Assembly: GCF_029962835.1 (NCBI RefSeq)
Contig: NC_080583.1
Coordinates: forward strand, 71,533,158-71,597,157
Length of the DNA stretch: 64,000 nucleotides
Direction of reading: 5' to 3'
Origin: Magnolia sinica
Taxonomy: Eukaryota > Streptophyta > Magnoliopsida > Magnoliales > Magnoliaceae
Position 1 is the stretch's first letter, and the number at the start of each line of letters is the position of its first letter. Below are positions 50,201 to 61,112 of the stretch, piece by piece. Below the pieces are notes generated by a model. It was given only the letters and a program-made list of their open reading frames with translations, did no database searches and was not told where the DNA came from. A program made the translations under genes and the position numbers.

Positions 50201-53200
50201 GGAAGTCATGCCCAGCTTTAGACAGTACGTGGCTCACTGAAGAGGAGCTTCAGAGACTTGATCCTGACATCTCGGAGCGGTTCAGGAGTTTTGTTTCGCC
50301 AGTGGCGAAACCTTTGCAGCCAGGGAGAGTTAATGGGGACATCATGCGCATGTGCACGCCCCCCACCCTTCGCACGTACTCAAGGAGGAGGAAGGTCCCA
50401 CTATCGATCTGGATCAACGACTGCATCTATGGAGGACCTCTTAATTAGGAGGCTATGCTATGGAGCATTGGAGTGGACCCGATCATCATGTGGATTCCAC
50501 CATTGGATCTCATGAGCGTAGCCCACTACCCTAGATGATCTACGATTTTGATTTTTGGTTATTATCATTATTAGAAACATCATGAACGGTTTTGATTGCG
50601 TAGATTAGTTGTTATTTTTGTTACTTCATCTCTAAGTATTAGTGTGCGCACATGGCGCAGCTTTTGGGGTTTAGGGTTTTCTTATAAATAGGCAACCCCA
50701 TGTAGGTATTTTTCATTGAAGTTTATGAATAAAATTCTACGTTTTTTCTTCTTCTCTATCCCTCTGAGTTGAAGAAGCTAATTGGGTGCGAAACCCTCCC
50801 TTCCTCGAAGGGCTAACTACTGTGGTGCAAAGCCACAACCATCCCAAATCATCCCCACTTCCTACACCCCACATTCATCATCTTCAACGACCCTCCCATC
50901 TTCAGATTCACCTTTTTCTTGTACCCAAGTTCTCTTCCACAGCAGATTTTCAGATTCTGGCCCTCCAGGGGGCTGAAACTTCGGCAAAGCACCAAACACA
51001 CACCAGGCTGCGGATCGACACGAAAATTGGTGTGAGAGTGGGCCTCCCCTGGCCGACCAAACCCTAGAAGTCATTTTCCGATTCTGTGGGCCCCACACAC
51101 GTGCAGATAGGGACTCACACACGTGCGCCTGGGCCAGGTTGTTGTCCACTCGCGTGGAGCGTCTCAAGTTCTGGATTTCTTCTCTTTTTCCCCTCTCTCG
51201 CCTTAAATCTCCAACCCTAACCATAGATAATCCCCAATTCCAAGTATTTCCAACTTTTACAAACCCTAGATTTTCCCCTGACTTGAAACATGGTGAATCT
51301 CTTGAAATGGGGAACAATCCTTTGCAAGATTGGATGAATCTTACACTCTTTTGGGCATTGTTTGGTTTATAATTTTATTTGATCCATCCCTAAACTTGTG
51401 TAGGCTTGGACCCCCGTAGATTCCCCTTGTTGAATGTTTGATCGTATGTGGGACGTGGAATTTTGTGATTGTTTAAAATTGGTATGATCTAAAGCTTGAA
51501 ATCTTGCATGTCATATTTAATTTCATGTCCTGTATCAACAGTCCATGTTGATCTATCGGACTGCCCAATTTTCAGATGCAAGTAGGAGCACTATAACTTG
51601 TAGTTCTCTAAGAGCACTGGATTGCTTTTCCAAGTTTAATGTCAGCTTTTTTAGATTATAAGATATCAATATGACCTTTCTTCACCCTGAAATTTATGTT
51701 TGCTTTTATGTTTTGCATATTTCAGAAAATCTAATATTCGTTGTTTCAAATTCAAGCAGGAAATGGGCTAGATCTAGCTTGCCTTTACCAGACTATAAAA
51801 TGATGATAGTTCGTCCACCAAACATGTAGCATAAGTGTATGTTAAATTGTCAATCTAGACGTCATATCATCTAAATCATGACCGCCATGATGGGAGCATA
51901 GCCAAAATCCGATTGTTTAGACAAAAACTCCTGCTTCCATTTGTTGAGTTTGGACCAGTGACCATTTTCTTTTTGACCATCAATTTGATGCTCATGAATT
52001 GGATAGTTAGAATCATCTGATTGCCATGATTTTCGGCCTATGCTCCTATTGGAGATGTGCCTAGAAAACCAATGTGAACCCTGTCCATTGGTGATGTGGA
52101 TAAGATATCGAAGATCTCAACCATAGATCATGATGACCAAGGGTCCTAGATGGACACATTGCTTACGTTAATTAATATGTGGAGGTGCCTAAAGCATACA
52201 TAAACATGGGTTAAAGGAGAGAGGAATTTCCTCTAGTTGTCCTTAGGAACTTGAGACTAGACACGACAGTCACTAACCAATGGGAGTTGTGGTCCATGGA
52301 TATCAGTAGCCTGTTATACCATGGCCATCTAGTAGGTTATAGGACAAACATGTGATTGTTGTCATCATCATGGTGATGGATATGATCATCCTATGTAAGG
52401 GAATTGATGATGAGATAGGATGAAAGTCTCCACAATCAGGCATGACGACGGGTCAGTGAGCATTCACCCTACACCACATGAGAGTGTAAGTGAGCCATGG
52501 ATACAGGCTCCTGGTTTGGACCTATTAGGGACTTGCATTGGTGGATCAAGGTCAAGTCTCTAGACTAGGGCCCATTATGCCTGGATAATGACCAACTTGA
52601 GGGTGCATTGGATCCGATTAATCCTTAGGCTTGAGGACATTTGAGGGTCAAGATCTTTAATTATTTGTGCTCTGACTCACTTTACGAGATCATCAAGTGG
52701 CTACGAAAAGCGGGTGTGTCTAAAGGCATCTATCAAGGTCCATTAATACTCGCATTAGCTAACAAGGAATCCACTGGTTTCCTAAGAACTTATTTATGGC
52801 ATAGATCTAAAAGATCAAATTTCATTAACCAGTTTTTCCATTGGGTCCAGCACTCGGAAAGGTTTTTAAAGGCTTTGAAAATGTTTTCTACCATTAAACT
52901 TTTTGTTTTAATTGTTAAAAATGTTTTGATCACACTTGATGATAATCTAATAGTCCATATTTGAGGGTCCATCACTTGATCTGCATGGGCACTGGGTCTT
53001 TGGTGGATAGTCACGGTAGTGGAAGGATTGGATCGGATATGCATGGCATAAAGCAGGAACATAGGATTCCAATGAAGAGGGAAATATGGAAAACTGTAGG
53101 GTAATGGAATACCATAACTGGTGTCTCCTCAGGAACTAAAAATGTTCCTTATAAATAGATCCTATCTAAAAGGGAGAGCCAAAGACGGAGAGAGACTTAG

Positions 53201-56200
53201 ATGTCCCCCTTTGGGCGTCAACTTGTAGACAGAGAGAGAACTCTCCTCCATTCATCACAAGTGCATAAATGTGTGGGGTCCACCTATGTGTGGACGGTGT
53301 GGTTTAGCCTGGCCCTATTCCGGGGCTGACCTATTTGGTTCCCATCTCTCCTTTAACTAAGATAGATCAGGGAGAGATCTTGGTTTGGAAGATCGACAGT
53401 GACAAGATTAAGATCACAACATGTGTTTTCAATCATGTAAGCTCTAATAATTGATCTATATTTTTATTATTTATAGAAAATTGAGATTATCAAAACGGGG
53501 ATCCATTAGGGCTAATACAAAATCTGATCATTTAAAAAAAAAAAAAAAAAGGTTTTAATTCCACCGCATTTTGAAAAACAATCCAACAACTCCCATCCAT
53601 AATGTCACCCACTCCGCTACTTAGTTTCGATCAAGATGCATGTATTCCATGTTTCTAGTGGATGAGTCACCACAACTTAACCTATTGTGGCAAGTGTATA
53701 TCATAGGCTAGACCTGAGGAAATACTAACAAGTACACCAAACTAATCTGGATTCCTTGGGAACTTCAAATTCTTGAAAATTTATACTTGGATAACGAAAG
53801 TCAAGAAATTACCATTTAAAAAGAAAAAAAAAAAAAAAAAAAGAAATTAAGTTATGGAAGTGCTTAAAAAATGTAAGTAATGTGATATAAAAAGGCTGCT
53901 GATGGTTTTCTTAAGAGAATGAGAAATTTTTTACTGATGTTTATTTTACACCCAGCTCTCGAACCAATGTCCAGATTGTCCAGATTCTAAACAACAACAA
54001 CAAAAAAGGAAAAGTTAAATCAATAGGAGATGGTTTACCAGTCATGCAAAACACCAGCAAAGCCTTGTTCTAGTATCAAAGGAAGTGTATTGGGGGTTCT
54101 AATGGGGACGACATTCATCACCCAAACTGATTTCCTTGCCTCCAGAAGTGCAGCATTTAATCCTCCATAATGAGCATTCATGTCCATTACATTGCGCATC
54201 ATGTTAAATGGAGGTAAGGGGTCTTCATCACCCGGCCTCTTTGGATGGTCCGAAAAGATCAAAGGTGTAAGCAAAGACCAGTAGTTTTTCAGCGCTGATC
54301 TCCAGACAAGTGAATCTTCAAGAAAATCCTCGAGATGGACCCCTGCAAAGATCAACAAGAGTCAGGACACTAGCATTAGGGCAGAATTAACTTTTTTTAA
54401 ATTCAAGAGGAATGAGTTTCACAAAGTCCATCACATTTCAGACACCAAAATAATCAACCCACAAATGCAGCAGAAAATTACAATATGAAATAAGGAAAGA
54501 AGAGCTGACACTAAAACTCACAAAAACAATCCACCAAAACAATACTTTCCATGGAGAGCAAGTTCATATGAGCTCAATTGCGCATCTGTGTGCCAGTAGG
54601 ATCTGTTTTGTATGGGAATCCAACGTCTGCTGGTATTTCCTATTATACATGAAAGAAGGGGTTGATAATATGACTCCACACCTTTCTCATCTTTACAAAC
54701 AGGAGGTATGCCCCCCTGCTTCCTACAATGGAAACCAGAATAAATACAGTATAATGAATTTTCCTTGTAAAGAAGCATTACAGAGAACCATAACTGTAAA
54801 ATATGAGGTTCACTAATCCCATGGGCGAGTACAAAGCAGACCTAGACAAGCTGCACCGGTCTGGCTGCACCTGCACGTGTGTCTGACATCCAGGCTGTCC
54901 GTCATTTGACCCACCATGTTGATGCCTGGGCCAAAACCAGGCTGGTCTCTCATCTGGTGAGCCATGGTGCTTGAACAAATGGATGGCTCCACAAAACTTG
55001 GGCAAGGCTCTCTAAGCCACCCGGTTTTTTTTTTTTTTGCCAATATGGCATTCTTGAGGGGACTGGCCTAATCTTCAGGCCAGGGCCCAGGGCATCTTCA
55101 TAATGAGGAATACCTGATGATGGATGACTTGGATATTGCACCTTTGTTCCACATTGGCACACGTGTTGGCGTGCACTGTACAAGCTTGCGGGGTTAGCAA
55201 AACTCTCAAATGAATAACATTGGAAAAAGAAAAAGAAAAAAGGTTAACATTTTATTTTAGAAGGCCAACAAGAAAATGAAGCAAAATTTTATTCAGGACA
55301 AAAGTGAAAATTATGAACCACACCGAGATGCAAAGCAATTAATGTCAGCTGTTTTCTGCCAAATGAAAGTCTCATCTTGCTGAGATAATAAACTCCAACA
55401 AATTTTCTGGGTAAAATCCTCAACTCGCATGAACATGATTCTGTTCTTCCCATTTTGTGAAGCTGGTTGAGGTTTGCTTGTGGGTGATGTCAAAACGAAG
55501 TAACCTCCAGGCTTAAGCATCCGATCCACTTCAATAAGGAATGCTCCATCTGCTTTCAATAAACACTGTTAGAGTGGAACAAATCAGTGATCGAAACACA
55601 CTATGCATGGTTAAGAAACTTGATCTCCAAACACAACATTTATGCAGGTTCTGCCACGCAAGAAATCAGACATTTTCTTTGCACACCAGTTTGTTACCTG
55701 GGCCCACCAAAAAATAATAATAATAATAAAAAAAATAAATAAATAAAAAAATCTTAGCTTTTCCAAGGGATGTGTTAGGTTTCTTCTTCTTCTCCTTCTT
55801 CTTGTTTTGTAATTTCCAACAGGCCCCATTTTCCCAACTTTTCTCAGAATTATTTCCACAAAAAGCTGAGGAAAAAAATTCCCTGGGAAAGCTGGAAAAT
55901 TTATAAAACAATAGCACCCATTATCCAACTCAAAGGTGGGCCCCACTGAGAAGCAGTCTAAATCATTAGTAGACCTTTTTCTAATATATAAAATAAACCA
56001 TTCATTTCCCATCCATTGATGTGATGACAAAGATCAAGAGATGAAAGATATTTTTGAGAGAGATGTGCAATCAAAGGTGGGCCCCACATGATGTGATTAC
56101 TCCTTTTTCTAGTAGAATAATATGGATCATCCATTTCCTAACAATCAATCAGATGATAAAGATGATAAGATCAAAGTAACTTTCAGGTGACATGGGCAAT

Positions 56201-59200
56201 GAAAGGTGTGACCCATATGGACGGCCTAGATCAACGATTAGACTTTTCTAACATAATAAAGATGGATATTCCATTTCCCATTCATTGATCAAACAATTTG
56301 CATCATTGTATGAAAGTATTTTTTTGGTGGGAATGCACCATCAAAGGCAGAAACCCAAATGATATACAATGATCTAGCCTTCTATAGTAGAAAACTGGAT
56401 CATCCATTTCATTATCGTGGATTGGATGATTAGGGTGATGCAATCAAAGTGAATTTTTGGGAGGGATGGGCAACACAACCACGCATGATGGGCAGTCCAA
56501 ATCAATGATCAAGCATTTAGCATAGTCAATATGGACCATTTATTTTCATGGCCACTAGTGGGTTGGTTATGATCGTTTAATCAAAGTCACTTTTAAGCAG
56601 GAGTGTACAACCAATGGTGGCCCCACATGATAGATGGCCTAGATCAACATTTGTTCCTTCTCTATATAATAATAATAAAATTGACAAGTAATAGATGATT
56701 TATTAAAAAACAGCTTGAAAACAAGCCAAGAAAAACTACAAGGCAGCAAAGGAAAACTAAAACTTACAAAAAAAAAAAAAAAAAATGTGCAAGAGAAGAA
56801 TCCTCTTTAGCAGGATGAACAAGCCCAATCCACAATATCCCCTTTGATTTTCCAAAGAACCTCTTCCCACAGACATTCTTTGTTACGAAAACAACTAGTG
56901 TTACACTCCCCCCCAAATATTCCATAAGACAGCTAAAAGCGACATTCGTCATGGCCTCATGGGATCCGAGAAGGATTAGAGAGCTGCGCTTCATGCCACA
57001 TTCTAAACAAAAGAACTAACGCCGGCATCATCCCTGATGAGTTGAAGACCTTGAGCAAATCTGACCAGATTTTGTGGATGAAATCACAGTGAATAAAAAG
57101 ATTATATATGGACTCCGCATTCCTCATGCACATAAGACAAAGTTTGGAAGGATCATGAAGATTGTCGATTGTGAGAATGGGCTTGCGGCCTACTAACCAA
57201 ACAAAGGTAGCCACCTTTGGGGGAGACCCATAAGAACAAAAGGCGTAAAAGCCCCCACTGGAAGATGAAGCTGGACTAATTGATTGGTAGAGAGATTTGA
57301 CTGAAAAAATCCTTGACGGGGAGGCGCTCCAAACCAGGCTATCCGGGGAAGAAGGGGAAGGGGAGATGTTGTGAAGGTGCGTCATAAGCCTCAGAAAATC
57401 ATCCTTCTCTATATAATCAATATGAAACATCAGTTTCCAAGCAATTGATCGAATGGCTTAGAATCATCCAATCAAAGTGCTTTTAGAGAGAGATGGGAAA
57501 TCAAAGTGCTTTTAGAGAGAGATGGGCAATCAAAAATTGGACACATTATAGATGGTCTAGATCAATGATCAAACGTTTTTCAATGTGATCAATTAGGAGT
57601 GTCCACTTTTTTGGCCATTTACCAGTAGTTACAGTTGTGTGGCCCACAATTTAGGCCAATCCATGAATCATGTGGCCCATTTACTCAATGGATTAGATCC
57701 CCAACACATGTAAACAGATGTCTTAAAACAAGCTTTAAACTTTTCCCAAGATTTTCTCAATGCTAACGAAATAGATTTCAGACTTTGCCCAGGAATTCTC
57801 AGTCTCATTCCAAACAGAATTAAACAATTTCTGGAAAACATTTACCCTTTCTTGGGTTTCCCCAGGAAAGAAAAATACCAGTGAATAAGATTCCCAGCAA
57901 CCAAACAGACCCTTAGTTTCATCACTCGTATGCTACAACAAGACTTAAAACAGCAGAAAAAATTATGTTTTCTTGAAATTGTAACGATGGAACAAAGTAA
58001 ACAATGCTTTGGGTCAGGGGAGTTATTTGATACTCCAGCTGTGTATGAAACTTGATACACAGTTGAAACTTGATACACGGTCACTCAGAAATTGTACACG
58101 AGGCATACATTAACTGAAATTAAACCGAGTAAATTGCCAGTACTTGTTGTCACAATCCTAAACTCAGACTAGACAAACAGTCCTAACCTTTGATTCGTGG
58201 ACACGTTTATTCAAAAAGGACCATTGGATATTTTCATTTTTAAGCAGCCAATAAATATCCAACTGTATAGTCAGCAAATGAAATAACAGTACTTCTTGGT
58301 TCAAGATATTTCTAAAACTATGAACCACGATTTGGGAAGTTTAATTTCAATTATGTGTATTCCATGTATGCAATTTCTAAGTAATTTATAACCACTTGCA
58401 TGTCAACAATCACACATTCTGCTAGAGTATCAAAGTTTTTCTCTTTTATGTTATTCTTCCCCTAACTATGCATACAGGGCTTATTTCTTCTTCTTCTTCT
58501 TCTTCTTCCTTCTATTTTTTTTAAAGGTAACTTAACTTTTATTGAAGAAGCACCAAAAGGCAAAAAATTACAACAAAGACCCTGCCAATCTCAACCCAAT
58601 CACTTTGTTTGGAGGCGACAAAACAATTGACCCAATCTAATACACCCAACTTTGCTTTCAAGAAGACATCCACTACCGACCTGTGACAACCATTGAAAAC
58701 CCAACCACTCAATACATCCCTTAAAATTGCCAACGAAAAACAACCTCTACATCACCTCATCTTTCCTCCCTACTCCTCCCCCCACACAAGGAAGAGATCA
58801 TCGATAGACCTTGGCATCAGCAATCCACCATGAGACATTGAAAAGAGCAAGAAATCTCCCCCATTCCACACAAGCAAACGCATAGTGAATGAACAAGTGG
58901 TTCACCGACTCTGTCTCCCGCATGCACATCGGGCAACAATTGGGAATCACCTTTGCCCCTATTTGAAAATTGCCTATGGTGAGCACCTTATTCCTTCCCA
59001 CAAGTCACGAAAAAGCCACAAACTCAGGAGGGGCCCCGTATAGCAACTAGAATACTCAATCCAGTTCTCTGAACTTAAATGGTAGTACAGTACCCTACAA
59101 TAGTATAGAGTCCGTCTATTGGTATCTGACTATCCTATTAAAGGATAGTTTCCAGGAGTATAAATTCAAGTCCACATTTGATCATGTAGGATCATGTTGA

Positions 59201-61112
59201 CTTAATAACCGACGTGACTGTGTTCCTCACTGATTTTCTTTTCTATCTTCCTCTCTTCTAGTCACCCAAAGATCAGCATTACTAGTAATCATTATCATGA
59301 GCAATCTCCCTATAGTAACCCTAAACTCATTTTCGTGACAGATTCCCCTATCTCATTGCTGTGACACTTGTGGCCACGTTCTCACTATTGAGACCCTAAC
59401 CCATAGTAATGACTCAAGATCATTGCCTCATTTCGTGCAATTACTCTACACAAGCTTGTCAATCATACTCTTCATAGTTCACACCATCATTGTCGACTTT
59501 TTCTATCAATAACAGAGAGCAGATTGAGATGGTTCAGCTCATAGTAAAGAGTCAAGATCATTGTGTCATTTCGAGCAATAACTCTGCACAAACCCGTCAG
59601 TCATAACCCTTCATAGTTCACACGTCTTTGCCAATTTTGTCTATCAATAACAGAGACCTCTTAGAAGAGATAAAATGGAAAGAAGACTGAGATAGCTCAG
59701 CCATGAGCTATGGAAACCAAAAATAGCCCTAGCATGGAAGTTTTGATTATGGTCAAAAGTCTTGAAAGCATGATGACGGGAAGACCTAAAAGGACTTGGA
59801 TTGAGGTGTGGTGCCTTACCGAGGATGGGCCTTGCAAATAATTGTCCTTAGATAGGCATTACTTGCAAAACATGATGATGACAATGACGACAAGGATGAT
59901 GATGGTGACAATGGCAACGAGGATGATGGTGACGATGCAAAACATGATGAGGCGGAACATGATAACGATGACGATGGCGATCATGCTGATGATAGGATGA
60001 AAAATGATTATGACGATGGCAATGACATGGCAAGTACAGTGGTGCAGGGCCTTAAAGGAGGGAAAGTTTGATTAGATTTGGAGGGCCTAAAAGAGGGGAT
60101 GACCTAAAAGGACTTGGCCACTAAGGTCAAGGTGATGCCTCACCAAGGATAGGGCATTAAATAGTAATTATTGGTGAAACATGATGTTGATGATGATGAC
60201 GACAACAACAGACTGATTGAGATTATTTACCCATGTGCTGTGAAAACCAGAAATGGCCCCAGCTGTGTTGGATCAGGCCGGTGACTTAGCCATGAAGGGC
60301 TTGAGAGGAGGATGAAGGGAAGATCTAAAAGGAATTCAATGGAGGCAGTGACTTATTGAGGATAGGGCCTTAGATGGGAATCATTTACAAAAAATAAATA
60401 AATAAAACAAAACCAAAAAAGACGATGATGGCTTACTAAGGATAGGACCTTAGAAATGATTGGCAACAGATGATAATGATGATGACGACAGCAGCAGAAA
60501 TGATGATGGAAATTTGGCTCTTTTACAGTAATAGTTTGCAGAAACTTGGATTAGTAAACAGTGACTTGCATGTAAAACAGTGCAATCTCTTTAAGTTCAA
60601 AGCAAGACACCGAGAATCAATTTTAGTGAATCATATGCACATATGGTAACCAATTTCATTTATCCTGAGAGGATCATGTTCATTGATACATGTCCTTAGC
60701 AAGAATAAAATAGCAGTAAATTTTTTTTTAGATAAAGAGAGAATGTTAGAAATTATATTTATCAAACATGGAGAACTCAAAACTAGCTTTTGATGAGGAG
60801 GTTAGCATTTGCAATGAATATGAATCACATGCAGTGGGCAAAAAGCCTAATCCAATCGTATCAGGGAGTACCTTTTGTGTCCCACTTGATTCCACATTGA
60901 GCACAGTGAACCATATCAAATGACAAGGAGGGATATGGAAGTTGCTTTGAAATAAAGCTTCCAATCATTGCCGGGAGACCCCTCTCAAGGGTCAGCTGGA
61001 CTTGACTCCCGGATACCTCATAAGCCGCTATACACACGGTCATCAGATTTAGTGAAAATAAATGAGCTCCGAAACTACCGAATCCACATCCAATATCCAA
61101 TACAGTGCGGAC
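37585..61112 (-). CDS. QUA2: QUA2/QUL-like putative pectin methyltransferase, C-terminal six exons (partial at 5' end)
   Basis: Exons in order: 60872-61112, 55324-55549, 54550-54722, 54039-54342, 43313-43448 and 37585-37764. They total 1260 coding bases (419 aa plus stop) with matching phases at every junction. The protein has the SAM-binding motif [18 protein letters not shown], then CAAYE-type and [11 protein letters not shown] segments, [97 protein letters not shown] and [10 protein letters not shown]. This is the DUF248/methyltransferase-29 family, QUA2/TSD2 clade: Golgi type II membrane proteins needed for homogalacturonan synthesis and cell adhesion. The cytosolic tail, membrane anchor and first part of the catalytic domain should lie right of 64000. 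Introns are 5.3, 0.6, 0.2, 10.6 and 5.5 kb, swollen by transposons. One donor (after 54550) reads GA. The C-terminus runs ten residues beyond the usual KK end. Confidence 0.9.
41190..41222. repeat. (AT)n microsatellite
   Basis: About 16 AT units in the inserted block of the last QUA2 intron. Confidence 0.95.
41891..42460. mobile_element. Mutator-like MITE, 570 bp (GGGATTTTTA family)
   Basis: Ends GGGATTTTTATCGCAAAATG and the complement GGGATTTTTACTACCAAATT; inverted repeats extend roughly 90 bp (ATTTTACCAAATARTGCC in both). Flanks TTTATTATT (41882-41890) and TTTATATTT (42461-42469) match at 7 of 9 bases, the length typical of Mutator-like elements. Confidence 0.68.
43313..43448 (-). CDS. QUA2: QUA2-like exon, [16 protein letters not shown] to RILRPE
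   Basis: Acceptor TTTGTGCAG and donor GTAGAAGA; length 136. It completes the Trp-Cys junction and ends exactly before the conserved GWV of the last exon. Confidence 0.93.
44006..45212 (+). repeat. 5' LTR of gypsy element B
   Basis: Begins TGATGGAGACATC and ends TCCTGCATCA; 1207 bp. A TATA box (TATAAATA) lies at 44359-44366 and a conserved CTCTGAGTTGAAGAAGC block follows. It starts immediately after ACAGT. Confidence 0.95.
45217..45228 (+). promoter_or_regulatory. Primer binding site of gypsy element B
   Basis: TGGTATCAGAGC, a perfect match to the complement of the plant initiator Met-tRNA 3' end, four bases (AATT) after the 5' LTR. Confidence 0.93.
45542..50448 (+). pseudogene. gag-pol polyprotein of gypsy element B, broken
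   Basis: The start ATG at 45542 reads [14 protein letters not shown]. Domains in order: capsid (about 45690-46350, several stops); zinc knuckle [14 protein letters not shown] (about 46560); protease with [12 protein letters not shown] (about 46855); RT with [15 protein letters not shown] and YFDDILIYS (46920-48329); RNase [17 protein letters not shown] (48212 onward); integrase HHCC ([21 protein letters not shown]) and core [18 protein letters not shown]. The last is a chromodomain-like EIEDILNH...[18 protein letters not shown], about 50125-50240. The final frame continues 118 bases into the 3' LTR, stopping at 50446-50448. A 39-bp tandem duplication in RNase H repeats [11 protein letters not shown]. 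Confidence 0.92.
50320..50330 (+). promoter_or_regulatory. Polypurine tract of gypsy element B
   Basis: CCAGGGAGAGT directly precedes the 3' LTR. It is purine-rich and correctly placed, but also lies inside the continuing pol reading frame. Confidence 0.65.
50331..51537 (+). repeat. 3' LTR of gypsy element B
   Basis: Begins TAATGGGGACATC (first dinucleotide TA, a G-to-A change from TG) and ends TCCTGTATCA; 1207 bp. TATA box at 50683-50690. Followed by ACAGT. Confidence 0.95.
51543..54038. other. Remainder of the 10.6-kb QUA2 intron; no gene, possible old LTR
   Basis: A TATA-like CTTATAAATAGATCC at about 53149 followed by AGAGAGACTTAGATG, and GGACCTATTAGGGACTTGC-type sequence upstream, suggest an old LTR between about 52100 and 53520. 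Ends and duplication were not found. Poly-A runs at about 53534 and 53820. Confidence 0.35.
54039..54342 (-). CDS. QUA2: QUA2-like exon, [14 protein letters not shown] to GVLHDW
   Basis: Acceptor CTTTGCAG and donor GTAAACCA; length 304. The last codon (Trp) is split TG/G with the exon at 43313-43448, 10.6 kb away, which confirms the junction. Confidence 0.93.
54550..54722 (-). CDS. QUA2: QUA2-like exon with suspect donor
   Basis: Acceptor CATTGTAG precedes 54722. It encodes [19 protein letters not shown] through SYELALHG; length 173. The frame and family alignment place the end at 54550, where the intron would start GAAAGTATT. A consensus donor would be GTAAGTATT. A GT donor at 54534 (TTTTG/GTGGATTG) would also be in frame, adding KYCFG. 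Confidence 0.82.
55324..55549 (-). CDS. QUA2: QUA2-like exon with LKPGGYFVL motif
   Basis: Acceptor GAAAGCAG and donor GTGTGGTT; length 226. It encodes [20 protein letters not shown] through [15 protein letters not shown]. Two other GT dinucleotides within five bases of the donor are possible, but only this one keeps the frame with the next exon and the family sequence (SR/K). Confidence 0.9.
55930..57600. repeat. Degenerate tandem array, about 135-bp period, seven units, in a QUA2 intron
   Basis: Units contain CAATCAAAGGTGGGCCCCAC, GATCAATGATTAGAC, CATCCATTTCC and CAAAGTGACTTTT-like words. They begin near 55936, 56078, 56208, 56350, 56475 and 56616, with a last unit near 57535. Spacing is 125-142 bp once the LINE at 56671-57402 and a 33-bp local duplication (57484-57520) are removed. 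No coding potential. Confidence 0.7.
56671..57402 (-). mobile_element. 5'-truncated L1-type LINE with 15-bp target duplication
   Basis: Perfect duplication CCTTCTCTATATAAT at 56656-56670 and 57403-57417. The minus-strand frames 56957-57430 and 56764-56994 read the zf-RVT region: [59 protein letters not shown]. The 3' end lies at the left, with ATT-type repeats instead of a clean poly-A tail. At 732 bp only the C-terminal end of ORF2 is present. Confidence 0.85.
58480..59040 (-). mobile_element. L1-type LINE 3' fragment
   Basis: Minus-strand 58798-59001 reads [20 protein letters not shown], then [20 protein letters not shown], the same zf-RVT segment as the other two LINE remnants. The 3' tail is seen on the plus strand as a T run at 58517-58524 next to a (TTC)n tract (58485-58508). 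Confidence 0.75.
59041..60860. repeat. Repeated GRPKRTW-like / (GAT,GAC)n units in a QUA2 intron
   Basis: Three degenerate blocks (about 59750-60010, 60050-60215 and 60290-60510) each carry GGAAGACCTAAAAGGACTTGG, then CCAAGGATAGGGC, then CTTAGATAGG, and end in GATGATGACGAC runs. The first part translates as [12 protein letters not shown], which recalls the C-terminal end of RTE-type LINE proteins. The imperfect (GAY)n tracts create a histidine-rich minus-strand open frame that is not a gene. Confidence 0.55.
60872..61112 (-). CDS. QUA2: QUA2-like exon with SAM-binding motif I
   Basis: Acceptor TATTATAG precedes 61112 and donor GTACTCCC follows 60872; length 241, phase 0 in and 1 out. It encodes [18 protein letters not shown] through [12 protein letters not shown]. 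Confidence 0.92.

Larger units (their letters stand above)
44006..51537 (+). mobile_element. Complete-structure Ty3/gypsy chromovirus-type retrotransposon (element B) in a QUA2 intron
   Basis: Two LTRs of exactly 1207 bp (44006-45212 and 50331-51537) enclose primer site, gag-pol remnant and polypurine tract. The 5-bp target duplication ACAGT is perfect at 44001-44005 and 51538-51542. The element is 7532 bp. A chromodomain-like segment at the C-terminus of pol, with PR-RT-RH-IN order, supports a chromovirus. Coding capacity is lost through several stops (for example TAG at 45604-45606) and frameshifts. By eye the LTRs differ at roughly one base in 12-20, so it is not a recent insertion. It lies antisense to the host gene. 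Confidence 0.96.

Noticed and set aside
59848..60033. Histidine-rich 61-aa open frame on the minus strand
   Set aside because: Product of an imperfect GAT/GAC microsatellite; no protein-family features.
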